A DNA stretch of 64,000 nt from NCBI GenBank assembly GCA_035541875.1, contig DATKML010000024.1, positions 1 to 64,000 of the forward strand. The letters run 5' to 3'. The notes under the pieces are model-generated. The model was not told where the DNA came from, searched no databases, and saw only the letters and a list, made by a program, of their open reading frames with translations. This document shows, one piece after another, positions 18,413 to 26,385 of this stretch; the first letter of the stretch is position 1; each line of letters opens with the position of its first letter. This DNA comes from JAJPHI01 sp035541875 (GTDB lineage Bacteria > Desulfobacterota > Binatia > Binatales > Binataceae). The position numbers were made by a program, and so were the translations under genes.

Positions 18413-19626
18413 GCTCCGCGCCAGCAACGCCAGCCGCCTCGAATCCCGCCGACGGGTTTTACATCAACCGATGGATCCATTCACTCGGCGGCCTGATCGA
18501 ACGCCATCCGGGCTGGATGATCCGGTTGAGCCGCTCGGAATCGAAGGTTCTCTCTGGGCAATTATCCAAAATAAAGATCGAGCAGCCGATTTTTATCGCG
18601 GGCCTTGCGCGATCGGGTACCACGATACTCCTTGAGGTTATCGCGGGGCTCGATGGGATCGGGACACATCGTTATCGCGACTATCCGGCGGTGATGACGC
18701 CGTATCTCTGGGATTGGTGGCTCGCCAAGGCTGGTGCGAAGGCCGGCGAACGCGTCGAGCGGGCTCATCGTGACGGAATCTTTGTCGACGCGGATAGCCC
18801 GGAAGCGATGGAGGAGGTGATCTGGATGACCTTCTTCTCCCATTTGCATGATCCGTCACAGCGCAACGTCCTCGATGGGTCGAGCAGCAACACGGCGTTC
18901 GAGACTTTCTATCGCGATCATCTGCGCAAGTTGCTGATTGTACGACACGCCCACCGATACGCGTCGAAGGGTAATTACAATCTGGCGCGACTCGCCTATA
19001 TACATCGGCTTTTTCCCGATGCGCGCTTCATCGTGCCGATTCGGCATCCGGCGACGCACATCGCCTCGCTGATTAAGGAGCATCGTCTGTTCAACGAAGC
19101 CGCCGCGTCTGATCCACGAACCGTCGAACATCTGCGGCGCGTAGGTCATTTTGAATTTGGCGCTGACCTGCGGCCAATCAACGTTGGCGATACCAGTAAA
19201 ATTGAGGAAATCCAGCAGCTCTGGAAAAGCGGCGAGGAAGTTCGCGGATGGGCACGCTATTGGGCGATGATCTATGGCTATGTCGCGGATCAACTCGAGA
19301 GTGATACTGAGCTACGCGACGCGACTCTGATCGTGCGCTTCGAGGATCTCTGCACTGATCCAGCGGCGACACTCGAACACATCTTCGCGCACTGCCGCCT
19401 CGCCGACGAAAAAGCGATTGCCAACTGGGCCGAGCGCCTGCACTTACCGACTTACTACATCGCCAATTTCTCCACCGCAGACGAAGCGATAATCGAAGAA
19501 GAGGCGCGAGCGGTTCGGCGTCGCTTCGGCTACGACGACTCCGGGTCGCAACCACTTTTAGACATCGTCAGCCGTTCTGCCGATAAGGAAATCGATTGTC
19601 TTCAGCCGGTCGATCCTCCTTACTAA
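18409..19626 (+). CDS. Sulfotransferase family protein (PAPS-dependent type)
   Basis: A 405-residue cytosolic sulfotransferase. The 5'-phosphosulfate-binding loop is IFIAGLARSGTTILLEVIAG at about residue 63, and the 3'-phosphate motif is ARFIVPIRHPATHIASL. These are the two PAPS contacts in Sulfotransfer_1/3 proteins. The later segment TLIVRFEDLCTDPAATLEHI is also typical. The acceptor (lipid, glycan or other) cannot be read from sequence. It closes an operon whose genes overlap by ATGA, beginning with an ASST-like protein, so both sulfuryl-transfer proteins are likely produced together. Confidence 0.87.
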   Translation: MSSAPATPAASNPADGFYINRWIHSLGGLIERHPGWMIRLSRSESKVLSGQLSKIKIEQPIFIAGLARSGTTILLEVIAGLDGIGTHRYRDYPAVMTPYLWDWWLAKAGAKAGERVERAHRDGIFVDADSPEAMEEVIWMTFFSHLHDPSQRNVLDGSSSNTAFETFYRDHLRKLLIVRHAHRYASKGNYNLARLAYIHRLFPDARFIVPIRHPATHIASLIKEHRLFNEAAASDPRTVEHLRRVGHFEFGADLRPINVGDTSKIEEIQQLWKSGEEVRGWARYWAMIYGYVADQLESDTELRDATLIVRFEDLCTDPAATLEHIFAHCRLADEKAIANWAERLHLPTYYIANFSTADEAIIEEEARAVRRRFGYDDSGSQPLLDIVSRSADKEIDCLQPVDPPY

Positions 19627-19637
19627 ATCCAGAAGCT

Positions 19638-20177
19638 ATGCGAATCGTGAAGAAGCTGGCCTTGATTGCCGTGGGATACGGTGTGGCTGTAGCCGGAGGT
19701 ATCGCCGCGGCAGCCATCAATGATCTGCCGATCCCGAATTCTATCCAACAGACCTCAGGGGGCATGGCCGCCTTCGGCGACATGGTCCTGTTCGTGCTGG
19801 TCACCGGGCTGCTAAGCTTGGTGCCAACGTGGCTTTTGCTCAAGCTATGGCTCGATAAAGCTCCGCGCACCTTGGTCGCTGCGGAACTCCTGCTTGCCGC
19901 GATTGGACCCGCGAGTTGGATCGCCGTTGTTTATCTGGCGGCAGGGCCAGCCCCGCGGGATCTACCCAACGCCTTTGCCGGCGTGCTCGGACTAATCATA
20001 GCGTTCGGCGCGATCCCACGGATGGTGCTCGGCCCGGTCCTCTTGATCGTTGAGGGTGTGACCTTTCTTTTCATCCGGGAGCGCCTTGCGCGGATGCTGC
20101 TCTCGGCGGCGATGTTGATGGATATCATCCCGTTGAGCATGTTCGCGCTGCATATCGCGGCCGCAAGAATCGGATAG
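19638..20177 (+). CDS. Hypothetical multi-pass membrane protein
   Basis: From the ATG at 19638 this is 179 residues with about five hydrophobic helices: a first segment LALIAVGYGVAVAGGIAAAA, a central pair (FGDMVLFVLVTGLLSLVPTWLL and LVAAELLLAAIGPASWIAVVYLA, each read in part), and two at the C-terminus. I do not recognise the family. It follows the sulfotransferase by 11 bases and may be part of the same transcript. A longer start at 19596 would overlap the sulfotransferase. Confidence 0.7.
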   Translation: MRIVKKLALIAVGYGVAVAGGIAAAAINDLPIPNSIQQTSGGMAAFGDMVLFVLVTGLLSLVPTWLLLKLWLDKAPRTLVAAELLLAAIGPASWIAVVYLAAGPAPRDLPNAFAGVLGLIIAFGAIPRMVLGPVLLIVEGVTFLFIRERLARMLLSAAMLMDIIPLSMFALHIAAARIG

Positions 20178-20201
20178 GCCCGCGAGGGAAAAACCGCCGC
20201 T

Positions 20202-21401
20202 TCAGATTATTCCTTGCAGCCTGAGTCGCTGGAGTTCCGCGTCACCCAAGCCCAGTAGTGAAGAGTAGATTTCGCTGTTGTGCTGACCGAGTAGCGGCGC
20301 ACTCTTTACCTCGACTGGTGAGTCTTCGAGCTTGACTGGACATCCGGGTATCGTAACTCTCCCACGCACCGGATGGTCGATCGTCACGATCATCTCGCGC
20401 TCGCGCAGATGCGGGTCGTTGAGCAGTTCGACGCTGTCGAGTACTGCGCCGCAGGGCACATCGGCCTCGCCGAGGATCCGCATCACCTCCTGCTTGGTGT
20501 GCTGCGATGTCCAGCTCTCGACGATCGCAACCAGCTCCTCAAAATGATCGCGGCGTGATTTGCGATCAGTAAATTTCGGATCGGTCGCGACTTCGGGACG
20601 GCCCATCGTCTTGAAGAGCGACTCCCACATGTCCTGATTCGAGCAGTAGATATAGACGTAGTCGTTGGGGCCGCCCGGAGCACACTTGAAGATATCGCCA
20701 AGTGGTCCGGCGCCGAGACGATTACCGACACGTGGTGTCGCCTTTCCCGTGAGATAGGTCCCCATCATCGGCACGCGGACGAAATTCAGCACCGCTTCCT
20801 GCATCGCGACTTCTACCTTCTGCCCCTTACCGGTGCGCTCGCGCTGATAGAGGGCCGCAATCACGCCAACGGCTGCATGCATCCCGGTGCCGGTATCGCC
20901 GATCGTCGGGCCCGGCTTGAGCGGTGGCGATCCCGGGAAGCCCGTCAGCGCCATCGCACCGCCGGCAGCTTGCGCAATCATGTCGAAGCTTTTGTACTGG
21001 CTATACGGACCATAGGTGCCGAAGCCCTTGACCGTCATGTAGATGAGCCGCGGATTGATTTCGCGCAGTCGCTCGTAACCGAGGCCGAAACTCTCCATCG
21101 TGCCAAGCGTATAGTTCTCGCTCACGATATCGACGTGCTTCACCAGATCGAGAAAGATTTGCTTGCCTTGCTCCGACTTGAGGTTGAGTGTGATGCTCCG
21201 CTTGTTCGCGTTCAGCAGGAGGAAGTAGTAGGAATCGACGCCGGGTTGCTCGGTGATACGCCAGCGACCTTGTTCGCCGCGCTTCGGCTCTTCGACTTTG
21301 ATCACGTCGGCGCCGAGCCACGCGAGCATCTCGGTGCACGAGGGCCCAGCTTCGTATTGCGTTAGATCGAGTACCTTTACACCGGCCAGCGCCTTTTCCA
21401 T
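20202..21401 (-). CDS. CaiB/BaiF-family (class III) CoA-transferase
   Basis: Moves CoA between carboxylic acids through an aspartyl-CoA intermediate. The 399-residue protein matches the family length. The N-terminus VKVLDLTQYEAGPSC and the catalytic Asp169 in GPTIGDTGTGMHAA are at the same position as Asp169 of formyl-CoA transferase. Other family text: VIKVEEPKRGEQGR, SENYTLGTMESFGLGYE, KGQKVEVAMQEA. The SDR gene downstream-of-start at 21.5-22.4 kb is on the same strand and may share transcription. Donor and acceptor acids are unknown; a role in degrading acids or aromatics is likely. Confidence 0.93.
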   Translation of the reverse strand: MEKALAGVKVLDLTQYEAGPSCTEMLAWLGADVIKVEEPKRGEQGRWRITEQPGVDSYYFLLLNANKRSITLNLKSEQGKQIFLDLVKHVDIVSENYTLGTMESFGLGYERLREINPRLIYMTVKGFGTYGPYSQYKSFDMIAQAAGGAMALTGFPGSPPLKPGPTIGDTGTGMHAAVGVIAALYQRERTGKGQKVEVAMQEAVLNFVRVPMMGTYLTGKATPRVGNRLGAGPLGDIFKCAPGGPNDYVYIYCSNQDMWESLFKTMGRPEVATDPKFTDRKSRRDHFEELVAIVESWTSQHTKQEVMRILGEADVPCGAVLDSVELLNDPHLREREMIVTIDHPVRGRVTIPGCPVKLEDSPVEVKSAPLLGQHNSEIYSSLLGLGDAELQRLRLQGII

Positions 21402-21449
21402 CGGAGTTCCCTCTCCTTTTTACGGAACCACTGCGCGGGTCCCATTTTT

Positions 21450-21492
21450 TCATCCTGAGCCAGCGAGCAACGCGAGCTGTGCCGAAGGATCT
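21450..21492. repeat. CATCCTGAGC...GAAGGATCT intergenic repeat, copy 1
   Basis: Between the CoA-transferase and SDR genes lies a stretch beginning TCATCCTGAGC and ending GCCGAAGGATCT. It has the same architecture as the copies at 59.39-59.51 kb (GTCATTCTGAGC ... GAAGAATCT), with C in place of T at matching sites. This type of dispersed intergenic palindrome-half is common in soil bacterial genomes. It contains no gene. Confidence 0.6.
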
Positions 21493-21533
21493 ACGCGAAG
21501 CGATTCGACCGAACCCTTTTCAGCAGGGTTTTC

Positions 21534-22352
21534 TTAATTTCCCCAGACTGTGCCGCCATCGACGTTGATAGCTTGTCCGGTAATCCATTTACCGCGGTCG
21601 GTAACGAGGAAGTACACGATCTCGGCGCACTCGCTACCGTCGCCTGGATAGCCAAGCGGGATCATTGTCTTGATGAACTTTTCCCAGTTCTCGCCGCGCC
21701 CGAGGTCATCCATCCGGAAGGTATCGATGATTCCTGGGCAGAGCGCGTTGACACGGATTTTGTGTGGCGCCAGCTCCATCGCCATCGAATGGCTGAGGGC
21801 ATTGATCGCGGCTTTCGACGAGGCGTACGCGGCCATGTTTGCGGCTGCGATCTTGCTCGCGATCGATGAGATATTCACGATACTGCCGCCGTCGCGCTGT
21901 CTGATCATCTGGCGAGCGGCGACGCGCGAGAGCAGGAAGGTCCCATCGACGTTGGTTGCATAGACTTTCTTCCATACGTCGAAGGGCAGGTCGATTGCCG
22001 CCACTCGATCAGGGCCGCGGGCTGCACTCGCGTTGTTGATCACGATATCAATCCGGCCGAACTCCTTGATCGTGCGATCGACGAGTTCGTTCACCGCCTT
22101 CTCGTCACGGATATCGGAGACCAGCGCGAGACACTTCGCGCCCTCTTTGCGAATTTCGTCCGCGACGCTGTCGATATCGCGCCATCCGGCGGCTTTCTCG
22201 TCGTCCGGATAATCCGCCGGTTTGCGCCCCGTACCGGTGATAACAATCGAAGCACCGGCCTGCGCCAGCTTCTTCGCAATCGGTCGCCCGATACTGCGCA
22301 TCCGCCCCGCGCCGGTGATAATGACAACTTTGCCCGCCAAATCCTGCTTCAT
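21534..22352 (-). CDS. SDR family NAD(P)-dependent oxidoreductase
   Basis: Short-chain dehydrogenase/reductase of 272 residues from the ATG at 22352, which has GGGAG about nine bases upstream; an ATG at 22367 adds five residues. The nucleotide-binding motif is VIITGAGRMRSIGRPIAKKL, the structural NNAS motif INNASAARG, the catalytic Ser in VNISSIAS, and the YxxxK pair in AAYASSKAA. The end ITGQAINVDGGTVWGN is typical of FabG-like enzymes. Substrate unknown. Same strand as the CoA-transferase gene, separated by a 130-base gap holding a dispersed repeat. Confidence 0.9.
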   Translation of the reverse strand: MKQDLAGKVVIITGAGRMRSIGRPIAKKLAQAGASIVITGTGRKPADYPDDEKAAGWRDIDSVADEIRKEGAKCLALVSDIRDEKAVNELVDRTIKEFGRIDIVINNASAARGPDRVAAIDLPFDVWKKVYATNVDGTFLLSRVAARQMIRQRDGGSIVNISSIASKIAAANMAAYASSKAAINALSHSMAMELAPHKIRVNALCPGIIDTFRMDDLGRGENWEKFIKTMIPLGYPGDGSECAEIVYFLVTDRGKWITGQAINVDGGTVWGN

Positions 22353-22544
22353 TTCCATCACTCCCATCCAGCGCTCTAACGCACATGACGGGATTACATC
22401 AAGTAGATTCGCTCCGGCGTTCGACTTATGCCGATGCTAGCCGTTTTACGCGCGAGGCGCTTCGATGCTAAGCATCGCGGAGCGGCTTGCTGCTCGGGGC
22501 AAAAGCGGTGAGCCGACCCGCTAAGAGAAGAGGAGTTGAGATCG

Positions 22545-23012
22545 ATGGCAAAAAGTATCGAGCAGACTATTACGGAGTTGGCTGATCGCGATCAGATTCG
22601 CGAACTGCCGCAGCGTTACTGTGATTGTGTCTGGCGTGGCGATGTCGAAGGGCTCGTGAAACTGTTCGCCGACGATGGCGGCTTCACCGTCGTCACCAAG
22701 GACGGCGAGAGCACCAAGAAGGGCCACGCCGAGCTTCTGAAGACCTACAAGGCGGCGCTCGACGCGATTACGCCGCGCCCCTATATCCACAATCACGTGA
22801 TCGACCTGAAAGGCGGCGGCAAGGCGAGCGGACGCTGCTACGTCGAGCTGCGCGACGCGACGAATAATCTGAGCTGGCTCGGGACCGGCTACTACAATGA
22901 CGAATACGTGAAGGTCGGCGACGAATGGAAGTTTGCGTCGCGCCGTGCCCAGATGGTGCACATGGAACCGAAGCTCGCGGCAGGAAACGCCGGAATCGTG
23001 GGGAAGAAATAA
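22545..23012 (+). CDS. NTF2/SnoaL-like protein, paralogue 1 of 3
   Basis: A 155-residue cone-fold protein starting MAKSIEQTITELADRDQIR with an AGGAG ribosome site. SnoaL-like family text includes ELPQRYCDCVWRGDVEGLVKLF, where the Asp is typical of ring-hydroxylating small subunits and isomerase-like members, and RPYIHNHVIDL. Two further genes encoding close relatives follow after 2-base gaps, so this is a tandem triplication on one transcript. Such proteins act as small isomerases, hydratases or hydroxylase subunits, or only bind ligands; the function here is unknown. Confidence 0.85.
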   Translation: MAKSIEQTITELADRDQIRELPQRYCDCVWRGDVEGLVKLFADDGGFTVVTKDGESTKKGHAELLKTYKAALDAITPRPYIHNHVIDLKGGGKASGRCYVELRDATNNLSWLGTGYYNDEYVKVGDEWKFASRRAQMVHMEPKLAAGNAGIVGKK

Positions 23013-23014
23013 TC

Positions 23015-23482
23015 ATGGCCAAAACACTTGAACAGACGATTACCGAACTAGCCGATCGCGATCAGATTCGCGAGCTGCCGCAGCGTTATTGCGATTGTGT
23101 CTGGCGCGGCGATGTCGACGGCATCGTGGCGCTGTTCGCGGATGACGGCGTCTTTACGATCGCCGGGAATAATCGTGAGACCACGAACAAAGGGCACGCT
23201 GATCTGAAGAAGACCTATGCGGCTGGCTTCAAGAATCTGACGCCACGCCCCTATATCCATAACCACGTGATCGAGCTGAAGGGCGACGGTAAGGCGAGCG
23301 GACGCTGCTACGTCGAGTTGCGTGACGCGAGCGATAATCTGAAATGGCTCGGCACTGGCTTCTATCACGATGAGTACGTGAAGGTCGGAGACCAGTGGAA
23401 GTTCCAATCGCGCAGCGCACAGATGGTTCATATGGAGCCGAAAATGGTCGCGGGAACCGGCGGAATGGGAGAGAAGAAGTAA
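23015..23482 (+). CDS. NTF2/SnoaL-like protein, paralogue 2 of 3
   Basis: The 155-residue second copy starts MAKTLEQTITELADRDQIR and stays nearly collinear with copy 1: ELPQRYCDCVWRGDVDGIV, RPYIHNHVIELKGDGKASG and WLGTGFYHDEYVKVGDQWK. It begins two bases after the first stop (TAATCATG). Copies 1 and 2 are the closest pair. Divergence is concentrated in the pocket-lining middle part (TIAGNNRETTNKGHADL against TVVTKDGESTKKGHAEL), suggesting different ligands or gene-dosage effects. Confidence 0.85.
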   Translation: MAKTLEQTITELADRDQIRELPQRYCDCVWRGDVDGIVALFADDGVFTIAGNNRETTNKGHADLKKTYAAGFKNLTPRPYIHNHVIELKGDGKASGRCYVELRDASDNLKWLGTGFYHDEYVKVGDQWKFQSRSAQMVHMEPKMVAGTGGMGEKK

Positions 23483-23484
23483 TC

Positions 23485-23922
23485 ATGGCGAAGAGTATCG
23501 AGCAGTTGGCGATGGAACTGACGGATCGCGAAGCGATTCGGGAACTACCACTCAAGTATTGTGATTGCGTATGGCGCAGCGATTCGACGGGAATCGTCGA
23601 TCTGTTTACCGATGACGGCGAGTTCATCACGAAGGGCTTCAAGACCGAGCAGAAAGCTACGGGGCGCGAGGGCTTGATGAAGCTCTACGGCGGCCTCGGG
23701 CAGGGCGCTCTCGCTCCGCGTCCGTATATCCACAATCACGTGATCGATCTGCAGGGCAACGGCCGCGCGACGGGACGCTGCTACGTCGAGATACGCAATC
23801 TCAAGAGCAATCTCGAATGGGCCGGTACCGGCTACTACGACGATGAATACGTGAAGGTCGGCGACGGATGGAAGTTCAAGTCACGCCTGTTTCATCCGGT
23901 TCACTTCTCGGTGAACCCGTAA
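23485..23922 (+). CDS. NTF2/SnoaL-like protein, paralogue 3 of 3
   Basis: The 145-residue third copy starts MAKSIEQLAMELTDREAIR. It is more diverged and shorter: the middle carries EQKATGREGLMKLYGG, and the C-terminus ends at FHPVHFSVNP without the Gly-rich tail of copies 1 and 2. The motifs KYCDCVWRSDSTGIVDLF, RPYIHNHVIDLQGNGRATG and YYDDEYVKVGDGWKFKSR are kept. Start is two bases after the copy 2 stop. A long perfect palindrome follows 33 bases downstream and probably ends transcription. Confidence 0.84.
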   Translation: MAKSIEQLAMELTDREAIRELPLKYCDCVWRSDSTGIVDLFTDDGEFITKGFKTEQKATGREGLMKLYGGLGQGALAPRPYIHNHVIDLQGNGRATGRCYVEIRNLKSNLEWAGTGYYDDEYVKVGDGWKFKSRLFHPVHFSVNP

Positions 23923-23955
23923 GTTTGCGGGTTCCAGCCCCTACCGGTGATCGAA

Positions 23956-24015
23956 GCATCGTTCTAACTCGCATCCCTCTCCCTGAAGGGAGAGGGATGC
24001 GAGTTAGAACGATGC
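23956..24015. terminator. Perfect 29-bp-arm inverted repeat between convergent genes
   Basis: The arms at 23956-23984 and 23987-24015 are exact reverse complements of 29 bases with a two-base GA loop. The core CCCTCTCCCTGAAGGGAGAG is the dispersed CCCTCTCC-type element seen also near 33.4 and 58.3 kb. It lies between the last NTF2-like gene and the convergent MBL-fold gene, so as RNA it would be a very stable bidirectional terminator hairpin. There is no T-run, so rho-independent termination is not certain. Confidence 0.75.
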
Positions 24016-24022
24016 GCAATGG

Positions 24023-24718
24023 CTACCGAGGGACGCCCATTGCCATCAGGAAATCATCGAGATTATCGAAGCGCATGTACATGTTGTGGCGCTTCTGATT
24101 CGCGATCGTCGTGCTCGATTCCGACGAATATGCGTGCCCCGGATAGACGACCGTCTCGTCGGGTAGATTCTTCAGCGTATGGTTGAGGCTGTGGTACATG
24201 TCTTCGACGTTCGATCCCGGCAGATCGACGCGTCCGCATGAATTCACGAAAAGCGTATCGCCCGAGATCAGGTTGCCCTCGACGAGGAAGCACTGCGAGC
24301 CCGGCGTATGTCCGGGCGTATGAATGTACTTAACCTCAAGATTGCCGACCTTTATGACGTCGCCAGCTTCGACCTTCAGCAAGTCTGAATCGCTGAGCCC
24401 GGTAACTTTTTTGACACCCTCGGCCTCATGCTTGTTCACGTTGAGCTTGGCGCTGATTTTTCCGACCATCTCGGCGGCGCCCTGGATACTCTGGCCGAAG
24501 AGATTCCCGCCGATATGGTCCTGATGGTAGTGCGTGACGAGGATCTGCTCGATCGTATAGTCCTTGCTCTGGACGTATTCGATGATCCGGTCGATCTCCC
24601 ACGCCGGATCGACCACGGCGGCTTTGCGGGTTGTCGGGTCGCCGATGATATAGACGTAGTTCGCCATCGGCCCAAGTTGTGCCTGTACCAGAGAGAGAGT
24701 TTCTGCCGTATTCGCCAC
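24023..24718 (-). CDS. MBL-fold metallohydrolase, glyoxalase II-like
   Basis: A 231-residue metallo-beta-lactamase-fold hydrolase. The metal motif is VTHYHQDHIGGN (HxHxDH), later ligands are in IHTPGHTPGSQC and the Asp in LISGDTLF, and the last His is in VYPGHAYSSE. The pattern fits glyoxalase II-like thioesterases; persulfide dioxygenases (ETHE1) are close relatives. It shares a strand with a cobalamin adenosyltransferase and a rhodanese gene, the latter giving some support for a sulfur-related role. Exact substrate is not determinable. Confidence 0.9.
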   Translation of the reverse strand: MANTAETLSLVQAQLGPMANYVYIIGDPTTRKAAVVDPAWEIDRIIEYVQSKDYTIEQILVTHYHQDHIGGNLFGQSIQGAAEMVGKISAKLNVNKHEAEGVKKVTGLSDSDLLKVEAGDVIKVGNLEVKYIHTPGHTPGSQCFLVEGNLISGDTLFVNSCGRVDLPGSNVEDMYHSLNHTLKNLPDETVVYPGHAYSSESSTTIANQKRHNMYMRFDNLDDFLMAMGVPR

Positions 24719-24753
24719 GTTAGTCGCTCCGCCGTTGTTCGCTTTCGTTCGCT

Positions 24754-25398
24754 CTAGGCCTTCGCCGATGCCTTGCGCGGGGCCGGACGCGACGCCGGTT
24801 TACTCAGCCGCAGTCCGCGATCCCACAGAAATTCGGGCTCGCCGAGCTGTTTGGCAATCCAGCGCGATTGCACAAACAGATGGTCGCTCAGCCTATTGAT
24901 ATAAATAATCACTTTTTCGCTGATTGGCTCTTCGCGCTTCGCTGCCCAGCAAACCCGCTCGGCACGCCGACAAACGGTACGCGCCTGATGGAGGAAGGCG
25001 TTGAGCACACCCCCGCCGGGCAGCGTGAATGATTTCAGCGGTTCGAGTCCGCGCTGCATCCGATCCATCTCCTGTTCGAGCAGCTTGGTTTCTGCATCAC
25101 CTACCTTGTGCATCCCTTCGTATTCGTCCTCGGGCGGCGTGGCGAGTTCACTGCCAACATCGAACAGTTCGTTTTGGATTCGTCGGAGCATCTCGGAATA
25201 CCAGCCGAATTCCTTGCCCAGGCGGTCGCGAAAATCGGGCAAATAAGTTCGGACGATTCCGATAATCGCGTTCAATTCATCGATTGTGCCGTAGGCTTCG
25301 AGACGTCCCGATTCCTTGGGGACACGCTTGCCGCCAACCAGCGCGGTCAGTCCCTTGTCGCCGGTGCGGGTGTAGATCTTGGTCAGTCGTATCGGCAT
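24754..25398 (-). CDS. PduO-type cob(I)alamin adenosyltransferase
   Basis: Makes adenosylcobalamin from cob(I)alamin and ATP. The 214-residue protein begins with the N-terminal ATP-binding motif KIYTRTGDKGLTALVGGKRV and keeps the C-terminal helix signature VCRRAERVCWAAKRE. The fold is the five-helix trimeric ATR type, distinct from CobA/BtuR. An insertion between the helices (SELATPPEDEYEGMHKVGD) makes it slightly longer than the usual 180-190. Its ATG overlaps the rhodanese stop by one base (TGATG), so they are coupled. No B12 riboswitch was recognised upstream. Confidence 0.9.
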   Translation of the reverse strand: MPIRLTKIYTRTGDKGLTALVGGKRVPKESGRLEAYGTIDELNAIIGIVRTYLPDFRDRLGKEFGWYSEMLRRIQNELFDVGSELATPPEDEYEGMHKVGDAETKLLEQEMDRMQRGLEPLKSFTLPGGGVLNAFLHQARTVCRRAERVCWAAKREEPISEKVIIYINRLSDHLFVQSRWIAKQLGEPEFLWDRGLRLSKPASRPAPRKASAKA

Positions 25399-25835
25399 CA
25401 GAGCCCGGCCTTAGTGCGAAGCGCCTGATAAGCGTTATCGCCGAGTTCATGGGAAATCGGCAGGTTGGAGTCCTCCCATCCTTTGACTGCGATATTCCCG
25501 CTGGCGTCACGGGCGCCTCCGTAACCGCCGCGCACGTTGGTGAGGTCCGCATAGCCGGCTTGCTCCAGCTCCTCGCAAGCGCGCTGTGAGCGGGCGCCGG
25601 AGCGGCATCCGACGATGAGCTTGGTCTCTTTCGGCAAAAGCTTGCTCACGACGGCAAGGAAATCCGGATTTTGCTGCGGATTCCCGGGAATCATGAACAT
25701 CAGGGGAACATTTATCGCTCCGGCGGGATAGCCCGCGGCGAATTCGTCTTCGGTGCGGACGTCCAGATAGACCGCATCGGGATTGGACTTGAGAAGCGCA
25801 GCCGCCTCGGACGGTTCAACCTGTTTGATAGCCAT
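25398..25835 (-). CDS. Rhodanese-like domain protein
   Basis: A 145-residue single rhodanese domain from the ATG at 25835, with GGAAAAG before it. Motifs are the N-terminal YLDVRTEDEFAAGYPAGAINVP and the active-site loop VGCRSGARSQRAC, where Cys carries the persulfide. It functions in sulfur transfer or detoxification in the cytosol. It is the first gene of the minus-strand cluster with the adenosyltransferase and MBL hydrolase. An upstream in-frame extension to 25949 looks non-coding. Confidence 0.88.
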   Translation of the reverse strand: MAIKQVEPSEAAALLKSNPDAVYLDVRTEDEFAAGYPAGAINVPLMFMIPGNPQQNPDFLAVVSKLLPKETKLIVGCRSGARSQRACEELEQAGYADLTNVRGGYGGARDASGNIAVKGWEDSNLPISHELGDNAYQALRTKAGL

Positions 25836-26000
25836 GGCTTTTCCTTTCGTGACCGCAGGCTCGTAAAAATCAGTTGCCGCCCAGCTTACCACGAAGCCCG
25901 CGATGGGGCAGTTATGATTGCGAAGGGGATTTGAAGCTGCGAGACCCAAAGCTCAGCCTCGCAGGAAGCAGCAATCGAGCAGGGTTCATTCGACCGGTTC

Positions 26001-26282
26001 TTACGCCTTGCGCTGAAGCGAGAACTCTTCCATCAGCTTGGCGGCGCGATCCTGTGCAGATGACATCCTTTGCGTGCGCAGAAAGAATTGCACGACATCT
26101 TCGTAAGCGGCCTGACCCGCTGGATTCGCGACCTCGACCAGCTCTTCGATCAGACTCGGGAATTTCTCGCCCGGAATATAGTAATTCGCCCAGCCAAAGT
26201 TGCAGTAGCGATGGAGAATCTTGGCGATCGTCTTTTCCAGCGATTCGCGCCGGTTACTGCTGCTCTCTTCGTTTTGTGCCAA
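26001..26282 (-). CDS. Hypothetical 93-residue protein
   Basis: Starts MAQNEESSSNRRESLEKTI and is rich in amphipathic helix (ILHRYCNFGWANYYIPGEK, FPSLIEELVEVAN, AAYEDVVQFFLRTQRM). No metal or catalytic motif is visible and there is no signal or membrane segment. I do not recognise the family. Codon use is like its neighbours. It stands alone between the rhodanese gene and the NlpC/P60-like gene on the same strand. Confidence 0.7.
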   Translation of the reverse strand: MAQNEESSSNRRESLEKTIAKILHRYCNFGWANYYIPGEKFPSLIEELVEVANPAGQAAYEDVVQFFLRTQRMSSAQDRAAKLMEEFSLQRKA

Positions 26283-26385
26283 CGTACCCCTCTCGGTCTT
26301 AAACTGTTTCGATGAAAAAGTTATCGCACCCCGCGACGCGATGCGGCAAGCCCTAGCATTCGCCGAATCTTTGACGTTCGAATCG

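Noticed and set aside
25836..25995. A cobalamin riboswitch upstream of the rhodanese-adenosyltransferase genes
   Set aside because: No B12-box-like sequence or matching stems were found by eye.
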